64,000 nt of DNA from Lentibacillus populi (GTDB lineage: Bacteria > Bacillota > Bacilli > Bacillales > Amphibacillaceae). Under the pieces are notes generated by a model. It saw only the letters and a program-made list of their open reading frames with translations, ran no database searches and had not been told where the DNA came from. The position numbers and the translations under genes were made by a program. Below, in pieces: positions 9,496 through 17,841 of the stretch (within the stretch, counting starts at the first letter, position 1; each line of letters opens with the position of its first letter). The DNA lies in contig BMJD01000007.1 in assembly GCA_014642895.1 (NCBI GenBank), forward strand, positions 1 to 64,000, written 5' to 3'.

Positions 9496-9948
9496 TTATA
9501 GTGGTAAAATTCCCATCGGCAGCTGAATCTGCAAAAACTTATCAAACAGCAAGAATATTAATGTAGGAAGTATAATGGAAACAATCGCATTAACCGTATG
9601 TTTTTTATAACCAAGAAACCAGGAACAGAGAAAGAGAAATAATACGGTCATAATAATAAAACCAATAACTTCCAGCAAAGCAATATAAAGAATGATAAAA
9701 CAGATTACCCCCAGAATGACTGGCAGTTCACTTTTCAGGATATGTTCTTTATTTTCTTGTTGTTCCTGATCTTTTATAAAATAGAGCATTCCGGACAATA
9801 ACAATAAAATAACGCCAAGTCCGATTGGTACAATATCACTATCAATCGGAACGTAGGCATAAGCCGGCAGCCGGAAGCTTAATACAAGATAAAAAATAGC
9901 TATGAGAATTAAAATAATAGAAACCTTTTTATTCATTGTTTGAAACAT
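9496..9948 (-). CDS. tctB: Tripartite tricarboxylate transporter, small membrane subunit TctB
   Basis: 150 residues with four hydrophobic segments (about 10-28, 40-58, 78-105, 112-140), the usual size and layout of TctB. Start ATG after GAAAGGG at 9 nt. It lies between tctC and tctA on the same strand and is probably the membrane partner of TctA. Sequence conservation in TctB is low, so the call rests on size, topology and gene order. Confidence 0.92.
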   Translation of the reverse strand: MFQTMNKKVSIILILIAIFYLVLSFRLPAYAYVPIDSDIVPIGLGVILLLLSGMLYFIKDQEQQENKEHILKSELPVILGVICFIILYIALLEVIGFIIMTVLFLFLCSWFLGYKKHTVNAIVSIILPTLIFLLFDKFLQIQLPMGILPL

Positions 9949-9974
9949 ACATACACGCCCTTTCTAAAAGGCAG

Positions 9975-9998
9975 AGCCAATGACCAAAATCATTGGCT
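9975..9998 (-). promoter_or_regulatory. Stem-loop in the tctC-tctB spacer
   Basis: AGCCAATGA and TCATTGGCT form a perfect 9-bp stem with a 6-nt loop just after the tctC stop. The downstream T-run on the minus strand is weak. Stem-loops after the binding-protein gene often protect its mRNA and raise its level over the membrane subunits, which is the likely role here. Confidence 0.55.
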
Positions 9999-10011
9999 TA
10001 CCATCTTATTC

Positions 10012-11034
10012 CTACTTTGCAAGTCCTAACTCATCAAGCAATCCTTTAATGTCTTCTTTTTGTTCATCTAAAAATGTCTTGTATTCTTCACTGTCCATAT
10101 ACATTTCGTCCCATCCATATTTCTCGCGGACTTCGGAGAATTCATCAGAATCACTTAATTCCTTGAATTTTTCTTCATAATATTTTACTGCTGCTTGATC
10201 CATATTTGGCGGTCCAAAGAATCCACGCCAGTTAACGAATGTAGCGTCTATTCCCTGTTCCTTCGCTGTAGGGAAGTCAGAGAGAACATCTCCCTCCAGG
10301 CGTTCTTCGGAAGTAACGCCCAAAACTTTAATTTTGCCGGCTTTCACTTGTTCTACCGTCTCTGCAACGCCAGTTGAATAAACATCCACACTGCCATTTA
10401 ATAAAGCAGTTAATGCTCCACCATCCTGATCAGATACGTATTTGATTTTTGTTATATCAACTCCGGCAGCTTTGGCAATTTTAATGAACTGAATATGATC
10501 CATGCTGCCTGGAGATGATGCCCCAACGACGGTAATACTTGATGGATCCTTTTTCATATCATCGAATAACTCATTCAAGTTATCCCATTTCGCATCAGCC
10601 GCAACTGCAAATGCAGCATAGTCAGCAATTACGTTGGCAAGCGGTGTAAAATCTTCATGCCCATATTCGGATTGTCCATTTAAAGGTACTAATAAGATCG
10701 GTGGTGAAGAAACAAATAAATTATATGGACTGCCATCTTTCCCGGCAGTGTAAGCCCAGCCTACTGCACCACCACCGCCTTCTTTATTCACTACGCCAAT
10801 ATCCTGGTCGATAATACCAGCTTCATTAAATATTTTAGCTGTCATTCTGGCGGTTGTATCCCAGCCGCCGCCTGCCCCGGATGGAGCGACAATTTCAATC
10901 GGCTTTTCTGGTTTCCACTCACCGGAGTCACCCTGGTCATCTGATGAGCCGCTAGCATTTTTGTCTCCACTTGAACATGCGGTAGCGACGACCATTAACA
11001 AGATTAGGATAAATAAAGATAATCGCTTTTTCAC
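10012..11034 (-). CDS. tctC: Tripartite tricarboxylate transporter, substrate-binding lipoprotein TctC
   Basis: 340 residues from GTG preceded by AAGGGGGAA. Signal peptide with lipobox (LLMVVATACSSGD, cysteine at residue 20), then a Ser/Asp-rich linker and a TctC/Bug fold: EIVAPSGAGGGWDTTARM is the conserved ligand-loop region, and GWAYTAGKDGSPYN, VVGASSPGSMDHI follow. First gene of tctC-tctB-tctA. The ligand is probably a carboxylate; the family is too broad to say more. Confidence 0.94.
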   Translation of the reverse strand: MKKRLSLFILILLMVVATACSSGDKNASGSSDDQGDSGEWKPEKPIEIVAPSGAGGGWDTTARMTAKIFNEAGIIDQDIGVVNKEGGGGAVGWAYTAGKDGSPYNLFVSSPPILLVPLNGQSEYGHEDFTPLANVIADYAAFAVAADAKWDNLNELFDDMKKDPSSITVVGASSPGSMDHIQFIKIAKAAGVDITKIKYVSDQDGGALTALLNGSVDVYSTGVAETVEQVKAGKIKVLGVTSEERLEGDVLSDFPTAKEQGIDATFVNWRGFFGPPNMDQAAVKYYEEKFKELSDSDEFSEVREKYGWDEMYMDSEEYKTFLDEQKEDIKGLLDELGLAK

Positions 11035-11114
11035 TACAAATTCCCCCTTGTTCTATTTTTACAATGATTCAGATCATTGCTAGTCCCATTAATTTTAATC
11101 CAATCCCCCTATCA

Positions 11115-11128
11115 TGTAATCGTTTTCA
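11115..11128. promoter_or_regulatory. Catabolite-responsive element (CcpA cre)
   Basis: TGTAATCGTTTTCA matches the cre consensus TGWAANCGNTNWCA at every defined position. It is about 80 bp upstream of the tctC start, a place from which CcpA would repress or roadblock. This would put the transporter under carbon catabolite control, as for citrate and dicarboxylate uptake in Bacillus. Confidence 0.7.
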
Positions 11129-11148
11129 AAATAATGGACAATAAGAAT

Positions 11149-11186
11149 TTTTTGCGTATTTTGTTTATTTTGTTCACGCGCAAAAA
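11149..11186. promoter_or_regulatory. Inverted repeat upstream of tctC, possible response-regulator site
   Basis: TTTTTGCG (11149-11156) and CGCAAAAA (11179-11186) are exact inverted 8-mers, separated by 22 bp of AT-rich DNA with TTTTGTT repeats. The spot, between the response-regulator gene and tctC, suits binding by the adjacent CitB-type regulator. This is inference. Confidence 0.4.
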
Positions 11187-11195
11187 TGCACAAAA

Positions 11196-11226
11196 AAACA
11201 TCTTGATATACTATCAAGATGTTTTT
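11196..11226 (-). terminator. Terminator overlapping the response-regulator stop codon
   Basis: AACATCTTGATA, a 3-nt loop and TATCAAGATGTT with A/T runs on both sides form a perfect hairpin. The response-regulator stop codon TGA lies in the stem. The symmetric flanks let it act in either direction. Confidence 0.85.
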
Positions 11227-11900
11227 GAAGCCATATGATACCTTCGCTCTGGCCTGCCAACAATTCCATATTCCAGTTCAGCAGTGCATGTGCCAATCGA
11301 AATTAAGTATTCCAAATACCGTCTGGCTGTCGTTCGGGACACACCTACTTCCATTCCCATTTCCTCAGCAGTAATTCCGCCATTCAGCTTTGGTAATATC
11401 TCTTGAATCTTGTTTAATGTCAATGGATCAATTCCTTTTGGGGTTTTTTTCACATTTGGATTCTCTAAGGAAGCATGTCCAAAATAATCATCCAAAAAGG
11501 ATTGATCTACCTCCGAACTTGCATCCAATCTTCTTTTTGTCTGTTTGTATTTTTCAATTGTTTCCATGAATCGATCCATTTTTACTGGTTTGATAATGTA
11601 ATCAAACACGCCACTCCGAATTGCATCTTCAACTATTTGTTTATCTGTTGCAGCAGAAATCATGATAATATCAACCTCTGGATTGACATTACGAATATCA
11701 CGAATAAGGTTTGTCCCTAATTTATCAGGCATATATATATCTAAAAGTACCAAATCAACCGTTTTTTTACGTATAAGTTGTAGCGTTTCTTTTCCGGTTA
11801 ATGCTTTACCGACAACATGAAGTCCAGTCAGTTTAGCAAGAAATTCCTCATGGATCCCCGCTACACGGTAATCGTCTTCTGCTATAATAACATTTATCAT
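11214..11900 (-). CDS. CitB/DcuR-type response regulator
   Basis: 228 residues from the ATG of MINVIIAEDDYRVAGIHEEF, preceded by GGGGGGAAGG. The receiver domain (1-120) shows the acidic pocket EDD, phospho-acceptor aspartate in LVLLDIYMPDKLG, and the conserved lysine in DYIIKPVKMDRF. The C-terminal helix-turn-helix is MGMEVGVSRTTARRYLEYL. This is the CitB/DcuR/MalR group that pairs with CitA-like kinases. It starts one base after the kinase stop. It probably activates tctCBA, which lies directly downstream. Confidence 0.93.
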   Translation of the reverse strand: MINVIIAEDDYRVAGIHEEFLAKLTGLHVVGKALTGKETLQLIRKKTVDLVLLDIYMPDKLGTNLIRDIRNVNPEVDIIMISAATDKQIVEDAIRSGVFDYIIKPVKMDRFMETIEKYKQTKRRLDASSEVDQSFLDDYFGHASLENPNVKKTPKGIDPLTLNKIQEILPKLNGGITAEEMGMEVGVSRTTARRYLEYLISIGTCTAELEYGIVGRPERRYHMASKTS

Positions 11901-11901
11901 T

Positions 11902-13488
11902 TTACCTTCCCCCCACTTTTTTAGGTATAAAAACAGAGAAAACTGCCCCACCATCAGGCTGGTTATGAACAACAATGGATCCTTTCAATTCGTCCACAAT
12001 TTCCTTGACAGATGCCAATCCATAACCCCGATCAAATTTTCCCTTTGTCGAGAAACCTGTCTCGAAAATGTTTGCAATGGTGTCTTCCGGAATTCCTCTT
12101 CCATTATCAGCTATTTCAAAAATGATGTCTTCTCCCAAATCTGTTGTAAAAAAGGTAACATGTTTTGTTTCGTTAGCTTCCACTGCCTCCATCGCATTAT
12201 CGATTAAATTCCCTAAAATTGTAATTAACTTTACCATATCAATCTGTTTTGGAACTATATCTAACGAGCTGTTATCGTCAATGGTAAAGCTTATTTTCTT
12301 CTCAGAAGCTTTGCTGATTTTTCCTAAAAGAATAGCCTGAACCGTTTTGTCCTGGATTTGTTCAAAAACTACTTTATTCTGATTTAAATGCAATGCTGAT
12401 TCTTTTTGGATGAGTTCGATTGCTTCGGCATAATGTCCTAACTGCAAAAGCCCGGATAAAACATATAATTTATTGGTAAATTCATGTGTCTGTGCCCGCA
12501 AATCCTCCGAATATTTCCGGACATCTGATAAAGCATTCAACATTTCGTTTACTTCCGTTTTATCACGGAAACTGGCAACAACGCCCACCACTTTACCATT
12601 CTCAATAATAGGAGTTCGATTAACTATAATCTCTCTATCTTTCAAAGCCATTTCTTCGTCCTTTTTTAATTCCCCGGTCTGCAATACTTGGTACATTTCC
12701 GTATTCGGAATGATCTCCTCTATTTTCTTAAACTTAATGTCGTGATGTAAGGAAAGAATCTTCCTTGCCGATGGATTCATCATGGAAATGTAGCCATCCT
12801 TATCAATAGCAATTATACCTTCTTTGATCGATTGTAAAATCGCATTCCGGTCCCTATATAATGAAGCGATTTCATATGGTTCAAGGCCGAGTGTATCTTT
12901 TCGGATATTGCGAGCCAACAGCACTCCGCCAATAATGCCAAAAACCAATACAAGCAATGCTACACTACTAATTTTCAGCAGTTTCTTCAAAACGATCACT
13001 TTAATATCTTCTACCATAAAGCCAACCGAAACAATCCCGATAATGTTACCTTGACCATTGAAAATCGGTGCCTTTCCACGTAAAGCGGGACCTAAACTCC
13101 CTGTCGCTTTTGATGTGTAATATTGGCCATGCACCAGGGCTTTCGCATTGTCCCCGCCCACCATATGTTTTCCTAGCTTACTTTCATCTGGATGTGCGTA
13201 CCGAATACTGTCTGCATTTCCGACTACAATATATTCAGCACCCACTTTCTTCCTGATTTTTTCCACTAATGGCTGAATGACTGCCGCGGGATCATCTAAT
13301 TCAAATGCTTCTCTCACGGTAGGCATAAATGAAACAGCTGTCGCAACATTTAATGCTCGTTTGCCGATATTTTCTTCTGTTTCTTCCGATTCTATATAGG
13401 AAATGATACCTGCCAGCAAAATGGTGACAAACAAAATCAGTGATGTAATTAACCCTAAAATTTTCGTTTGCAAACTAACCCGTTTCAT
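11902..13488 (-). CDS. CitA/DcuS-type sensor histidine kinase
   Basis: 528 residues. TM1 about 10-32, an extracytoplasmic PAS/Cache-like sensor about 35-170 (RYAHPDESKLGKHMVGGD, then ALRGKAPIFNGQGNIIGIVSVGF), TM2 about 172-193, a cytoplasmic PAS domain about 210-310, an SpoB-type phospho-acceptor helix with the histidine in RAQTHEFTNKLYVLSG, and an ATPase domain with NLIDNAMEAV, DNGRGIP and GYGLASVKEIV. Such kinases sense di- or tricarboxylates outside the cell. It is the first gene of a two-gene unit with the regulator and faces the tctCBA transporter. Confidence 0.94.
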   Translation of the reverse strand: MKRVSLQTKILGLITSLILFVTILLAGIISYIESEETEENIGKRALNVATAVSFMPTVREAFELDDPAAVIQPLVEKIRKKVGAEYIVVGNADSIRYAHPDESKLGKHMVGGDNAKALVHGQYYTSKATGSLGPALRGKAPIFNGQGNIIGIVSVGFMVEDIKVIVLKKLLKISSVALLVLVFGIIGGVLLARNIRKDTLGLEPYEIASLYRDRNAILQSIKEGIIAIDKDGYISMMNPSARKILSLHHDIKFKKIEEIIPNTEMYQVLQTGELKKDEEMALKDREIIVNRTPIIENGKVVGVVASFRDKTEVNEMLNALSDVRKYSEDLRAQTHEFTNKLYVLSGLLQLGHYAEAIELIQKESALHLNQNKVVFEQIQDKTVQAILLGKISKASEKKISFTIDDNSSLDIVPKQIDMVKLITILGNLIDNAMEAVEANETKHVTFFTTDLGEDIIFEIADNGRGIPEDTIANIFETGFSTKGKFDRGYGLASVKEIVDELKGSIVVHNQPDGGAVFSVFIPKKVGGR

Positions 13489-13651
13489 TGTTGTATATGA
13501 CCTCTCTCTGAAACTATCATTTAAAACTTATCATAGTAGTTTGTTAATTATAAGATGATGATACTAAAAACACGAGCGAAACAAGTACCTGTGCCTTATT
13601 TTTCTTTCAGGAAAAGCAATCTTACTTCGCTTTGGCAGATAATCGATAATG

Positions 13652-13687
13652 CAAAAAACGCCCAAGCCAAATTAATAGCCTGAGCGT
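13652..13687 (-). terminator. Terminator of the TcaA-like gene
   Basis: On the minus strand CGCTCAGGC pairs with GCTTGGGCG (two G-U pairs), followed by a T-run. It begins 20 bp after the stop of the gene at 13707. Confidence 0.75.
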
Positions 13688-13706
13688 AGGATGCCAGACA
13701 ATGAAC

Positions 13707-15443
13707 CTATTTCAGCCATGCAGATGTAAAAACTTTTGGAGCTTTCTCCCGATATTCGACCATTTTATCGGCTTTCATTGATCCAGCCCATCCGATGTTG
13801 TTCACTTTCCATTGCTCACTGTCCTTGTCATATACTAATTCATAACCATATTCCTCGGAAACTTTCTCAAGTTTAGGTTTATCGTCTCCATACCAGGTAT
13901 CCTCTTCAAAAATCGTAACCGTATCAACTTTTGCGGTCCATCCGTCTCCAAAGTTTGTCAGCTTAAATGAATCCGTATCGAAGTCAACGCCGATAAATTT
14001 GCCTTTATAATACTGATCGGCTTCTTTTGCATTCTTGGCATCATCAACAATATTAGTTGCCAGATCTGCGGTTACAGTTGTTAATTTCTTTTTATCGGCA
14101 GTTGTAGTCGCTGCTAAATATTCTTGATTAAACTTGATGATCGTGTCCTTCATTGTTTCTTTCAGTTCATCACTTGTCTTAAATTCAACATCAAGAGAAC
14201 TCGATTCAATCGGTATATCCTCCGTTTTCATTGTGCCCCAAGGAAATTTTGCTTCAAATGATGCCGTCATAGAACCATCCGCCAGCACGGGGCCGAACGT
14301 ACTCTCTTCAACTATGTTCACTCCCGTATCTTCGCCATTAATGTAAAGTTTTACATTATCAAGCTCCATATCGTACGGTAAATAGAATGTAACGTCGTCC
14401 CCTTCAATATAAAGCTCTACATTGTCAGAATAATTCGGGTCGAAGTTGGTGCTTTCTGCTTCAGCAGTCAACTCAACAAATTCACCTTTGTATTTGGCGG
14501 TAAACTTATACGTACCTGGAAGAAACGGACCCACTTCCTTCTTGAAATCATCCTTATCCGATGTCGCAATAACCTCTCCATTTAACATAATATCGGTATG
14601 CTTGTAGTTTGTAGAAACCTCAAAGTAAACGGGACTTACTTGTATACTGTAATTATCATAGATCAAGAACTTCTTGCCATCTTCCACTAGATTAAGGGCG
14701 TAAGTGTATCCGTCATCACTAGCCTTGGCCAGTTTCGAATTTTTATCGAATTGCTTTACCTGACCTTTCAAATGATCCATCGTGTAAGCAAATTCACTCG
14801 GATTTTCTGAATAGTAATTAATGAAACCTTCAACCGATTTTTTATTGATTTTGATCTTTTTACTGTCTGCCTTTAAAAGATCGGCAACGGTTTCCGCATC
14901 TTTCTTCGTGATGGCCTCTTCAAATTTCTCAACCATCTTTTCTTTGGAAGTCATGGATGCCCCTACCTGGTAAGTAACAATTAATAATACAATAACTGCC
15001 CCCGCGACGGCCATTAAGATCTTGGATTTTTTGGACAACTTTTTACCTGATGGTTGGCCAGTTGTTTTTTTGGAAGCACCCAGACCACCTGATTTTGACT
15101 GGTTGGACTGCGCTGGTTGATTAGACTGCTGTGCCGGTTGTTCAAGTGACTGGTTTGGCTGATCCGGTTGTTCAGGCTGCTGGACTGGCTTTTGCCCAAG
15201 ACCACCTTGCTTTTCGTTTACTTCCTGAACGTTTTCTATAGCAGATTGCCCATTATGCTGAGGTGTTTCCTGATTTGTTTGTTTTTCAGAATCCGGTATG
15301 TACGAATCCTTTTCCTTTTGCTCTTCGTTACCCTCAGGGACTTCCTTATTAGGCTGACTGCCATTTGTTAAATCCTGTCCGCAGTGCTTGCAAAACTTCG
15401 CATTATCAGAAATCTCCCCTCCACAATGCTTACAAAACTTCAT
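13707..15443 (-). CDS. TcaA/YvbJ-like zinc-ribbon membrane protein
   Basis: 578 residues. An N-terminal zinc ribbon with cysteines 4, 7, 18 and 21 (FCKHCGGEI, FCKHCGQDL), a Gln/Pro/Asn-rich low-complexity linker (about 30-130), one membrane segment (about 142-162) and a large external part. The architecture matches YvbJ of B. subtilis and TcaA of staphylococci, membrane proteins tied to cell-envelope physiology and glycopeptide response. The low-complexity linker is rich in QPxQ repeats. Monocistronic with its own terminator. Start ATG with AAGGAGG. Confidence 0.85.
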   Translation of the reverse strand: MKFCKHCGGEISDNAKFCKHCGQDLTNGSQPNKEVPEGNEEQKEKDSYIPDSEKQTNQETPQHNGQSAIENVQEVNEKQGGLGQKPVQQPEQPDQPNQSLEQPAQQSNQPAQSNQSKSGGLGASKKTTGQPSGKKLSKKSKILMAVAGAVIVLLIVTYQVGASMTSKEKMVEKFEEAITKKDAETVADLLKADSKKIKINKKSVEGFINYYSENPSEFAYTMDHLKGQVKQFDKNSKLAKASDDGYTYALNLVEDGKKFLIYDNYSIQVSPVYFEVSTNYKHTDIMLNGEVIATSDKDDFKKEVGPFLPGTYKFTAKYKGEFVELTAEAESTNFDPNYSDNVELYIEGDDVTFYLPYDMELDNVKLYINGEDTGVNIVEESTFGPVLADGSMTASFEAKFPWGTMKTEDIPIESSSLDVEFKTSDELKETMKDTIIKFNQEYLAATTTADKKKLTTVTADLATNIVDDAKNAKEADQYYKGKFIGVDFDTDSFKLTNFGDGWTAKVDTVTIFEEDTWYGDDKPKLEKVSEEYGYELVYDKDSEQWKVNNIGWAGSMKADKMVEYREKAPKVFTSAWLK

Positions 15444-15815
15444 AAAATTCCTCCTTGCTTTTTCCTTTATATAAAAAAATGCGATAGTGCAATTATACTA
15501 TATTACGGAATGAATTGGTTGTAATATTTTGATAAAAAGTCAAATGATGCTTAAGACCTGAAAACGGTGCTGAATTAGGTTTGTTCGTGAGGAAGAGGGT
15601 TTATTTGGCATTTAAGCCTGAAACGGAATGTTTTGGATGTAGTTTTAACTGAGGAAGCATTAAAGTAAACTGTTTCTTGTATGCGGAGGAGACGCTTTAA
15701 TTAGAAATACGGAAGCAAATACCCTGGAAGAATTACAGGCAGCATAGATTCCGGCCATTCTTTGTTTATCACTGAGAAGAATGGTATCAGCAAGATAGCA
15801 CCCTTGAACAAGCTT

Positions 15816-15930
15816 CTATCCAAGGCGCAGAAAAACCATCCACAGCGGAACTATTTCTGTCCAAATCTGGGGGAATACTGTCCAAAAATCAAGTAAATAC
15901 TATCCAAATTGGACAAAATACTGTCCGACC
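15816..15930. repeat. Degenerate 21-bp tandem array
   Basis: Units start at 15816, 15836, 15857, 15878, 15900 and 15921, spaced 20, 21, 21, 22 and 21 bp. Each begins with CTATCC, CCATCC or CTGTCC, followed in most by AAA; the rest is diverged. Not CRISPR-like: there are no unique spacers between conserved repeats. Confidence 0.7.
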
Positions 15931-15951
15931 CCAACTGCATAAATAATTACT

Positions 15952-15989
15952 GAAAAAAAGCGACACCCGCACAAACCGGTTGCCGCTTT
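15952..15989 (-). terminator. Terminator of the sugar ABC operon
   Basis: On the minus strand AAAGCGGCAACC pairs with GGGTGTCGCTTT (one mismatch, one G-U), then a run of seven T. It overlaps the last base of the stop region of the permease gene at 15992. Confidence 0.75.
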
Positions 15990-15991
15990 AT

Positions 15992-16834
15992 TTATCCTTT
16001 AATAGCGCCTTCTGTCATGCCTTTTGCAATGCGCCGCTGGAAGATTGCGTACAAAATAATCACCGGAACAATTGCAATCACCAATCCAGCAAACAGCGTA
16101 CCCCAAGCATTCGAATATTGGGCCTCATTACTGATATAGTCAATTGCCAAGGCTAATGTATAGTTTTCCTGTGATTGTAAAAAGATTAGCGCCATGAAAT
16201 ACTCATTCCAAAACTGGATGGCATTCATAATCGTTACCGTGATAATCCCCGACATGGTAAGCGGGGTAATAATTTTCCACAAGGTACCATATGGGGTAAT
16301 ACCGTCCATCGCTGCTGATTCCTCTAATGATTTAGGAATCGTACTCATAAAACTTGTTAATACAAAAATACTGAATGGTAATTGGCTTACAGCATAGACG
16401 ATCGCTAAGCCGAAAATATTATCCAGTAAGTTTAAATCTGACAGTAAAAAGAACAACGGGATCCAGCCCAGTACCATTGGAATCATCATTGCCGAAACAT
16501 ATACTGTAAATAGTACTTTACTGCCTCGGAAGTTAATCCGTTCAATGGCATAGGCAGTTGGAATAGCCAATACCAATGTAAGTACAGCACCGATTAATGT
16601 TACAAGTAAACTATTAAACACACTCGTATCAATATTATAATTTGTCCAGGCATCGACAAAGTTTTGGAAATTCCATGTCTCTGGAAACCCCCAAGGATTC
16701 CGATATATCTCGGCATTCGATTTAAACGAACCGATAAACATCCAGAAAATCGGATACAACACCGCAATTGTCCAAAGAATCAATGGAATTCGGATCCCTG
16801 TTCGTCCAAGAATTTGACCGACACTTCGCTTCAC
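15992..16834 (-). CDS. Sugar ABC transporter permease, MalG type
   Basis: 280 residues from GTG after GGGAGGGGG. Six membrane segments and the EAA loop that touches the ATPase (ESAAMDGITPYGTLWKIITPL, residues about 170-195). Second membrane component of a carbohydrate-uptake (CUT1) importer with the two genes upstream. No ATPase gene is present; CUT1 systems in Bacilli commonly share the MsmX-type ATPase encoded elsewhere. Confidence 0.95.
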   Translation of the reverse strand: MKRSVGQILGRTGIRIPLILWTIAVLYPIFWMFIGSFKSNAEIYRNPWGFPETWNFQNFVDAWTNYNIDTSVFNSLLVTLIGAVLTLVLAIPTAYAIERINFRGSKVLFTVYVSAMMIPMVLGWIPLFFLLSDLNLLDNIFGLAIVYAVSQLPFSIFVLTSFMSTIPKSLEESAAMDGITPYGTLWKIITPLTMSGIITVTIMNAIQFWNEYFMALIFLQSQENYTLALAIDYISNEAQYSNAWGTLFAGLVIAIVPVIILYAIFQRRIAKGMTEGAIKG

Positions 16835-16871
16835 GTATATTTCCCCCTCCCTGATTCACTATAACAATGGA

Positions 16872-17765
16872 CTAATATTCCACTTTGTCCCTTCGCATAA
16901 AAAACTGCAGAATTAATACCGTCACTAATGATAGAATTAAAATCATTACACCAATGGTTGCCCCGTAGCCAAAGTTATATTGTTTAAATGCTTGCTGATA
17001 CAGATACGATCCCATCACATGTGTAGCATTGTTCGGTCCCCCGCCTGTCATAATTTGAACAATGATGAACGAACCATTTAACGTGGTTATAACAATATAA
17101 AGAATTGAAATTTTAATTTGTGGCCAGACAAGCGGTAGTGTTACTTTCCAAAATTGCTGCCATTCATTCGCCCCGTCCATTTCTGCCGCTTCGTAATAGC
17201 TCTTGGAAACATTGGTGATTCCTCCCATTAGCATAAGCATAAACAAACCGATACCTGCCCAAATTGATGGTAATACCAAACTTGGTAAAGCCCACTTTTC
17301 ATCACCTAGCCACGGCCTTACCCACTCTTCCAAGCCAAGAAACTCCAACCCGGAATTAACAAATCCCATCGTCGGATTGTAAATGAATGTCCATAAGATC
17401 CCGATAACTACAACTGACATAATATTAGGAAAGAAAAAGATAATCCGATAGAAAGGTGCTTCTTTTATTTTTAATTGGGTCAAGGCAACAGCAAAGAACA
17501 AAGCTAGAACCATAATCCCGATAACCTTTGTCACAACAAGGAAATAGTCATGAATGATCGTATCAGGGATAATCGCATCATGGAATAATTTTATATAATT
17601 GGCAAAGCCAGTGAATTCCTTATTATCTGCTGATCCCGACCAATCAAAAAAAGAATAGTACAAACCACTAAATAAAGGATATAACGTAAAAATAGCAAAC
17701 ATAATAAAGGTCGGAACTAAACAAAAAGCCAGAAACAGATATTTTTGCTTTTTCGACTGTACCAT
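16872..17765 (-). CDS. Sugar ABC transporter permease, MalF type
   Basis: 297 residues from the ATG of MVQSKKQKYLFLAFC, preceded by AGGTGATGAA; a 50-codon upstream extension overlaps the binding-protein end and lacks a ribosome site. Six membrane segments and the EAA motif (YEAAEMDGANEWQQFWKVTLPL). Partner of the MalG-type permease 38 bp downstream. Ligand inferred from context to be an amino sugar or wall-derived sugar, because kinase and MurNAc genes follow. Confidence 0.95.
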   Translation of the reverse strand: MVQSKKQKYLFLAFCLVPTFIMFAIFTLYPLFSGLYYSFFDWSGSADNKEFTGFANYIKLFHDAIIPDTIIHDYFLVVTKVIGIMVLALFFAVALTQLKIKEAPFYRIIFFFPNIMSVVVIGILWTFIYNPTMGFVNSGLEFLGLEEWVRPWLGDEKWALPSLVLPSIWAGIGLFMLMLMGGITNVSKSYYEAAEMDGANEWQQFWKVTLPLVWPQIKISILYIVITTLNGSFIIVQIMTGGGPNNATHVMGSYLYQQAFKQYNFGYGATIGVMILILSLVTVLILQFFMRRDKVEY

Positions 17766-17841
17766 TTCATCACCTGCCCTCCCAGAAAATGAACAGTATG
17801 GGATATGAAGGACTATTCCTCTATATCCCATACCGTAACAC

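Larger units (their letters stand above)
15444..15991. other. Intergenic gap with repeats, no gene seen
   Basis: No coding region is supported. It holds two similar stretches near 15550-15612 and 15613-15665 that share TTAAG, CCTG, AAACGG and GTGAGGAAG-like words, the 21-bp array described separately, and the terminator of the next gene. Confidence 0.6.

Noticed and set aside
15816..15930. CRISPR array
   Set aside because: Repeats are too short and degenerate, without unique spacers, and there are no cas genes.
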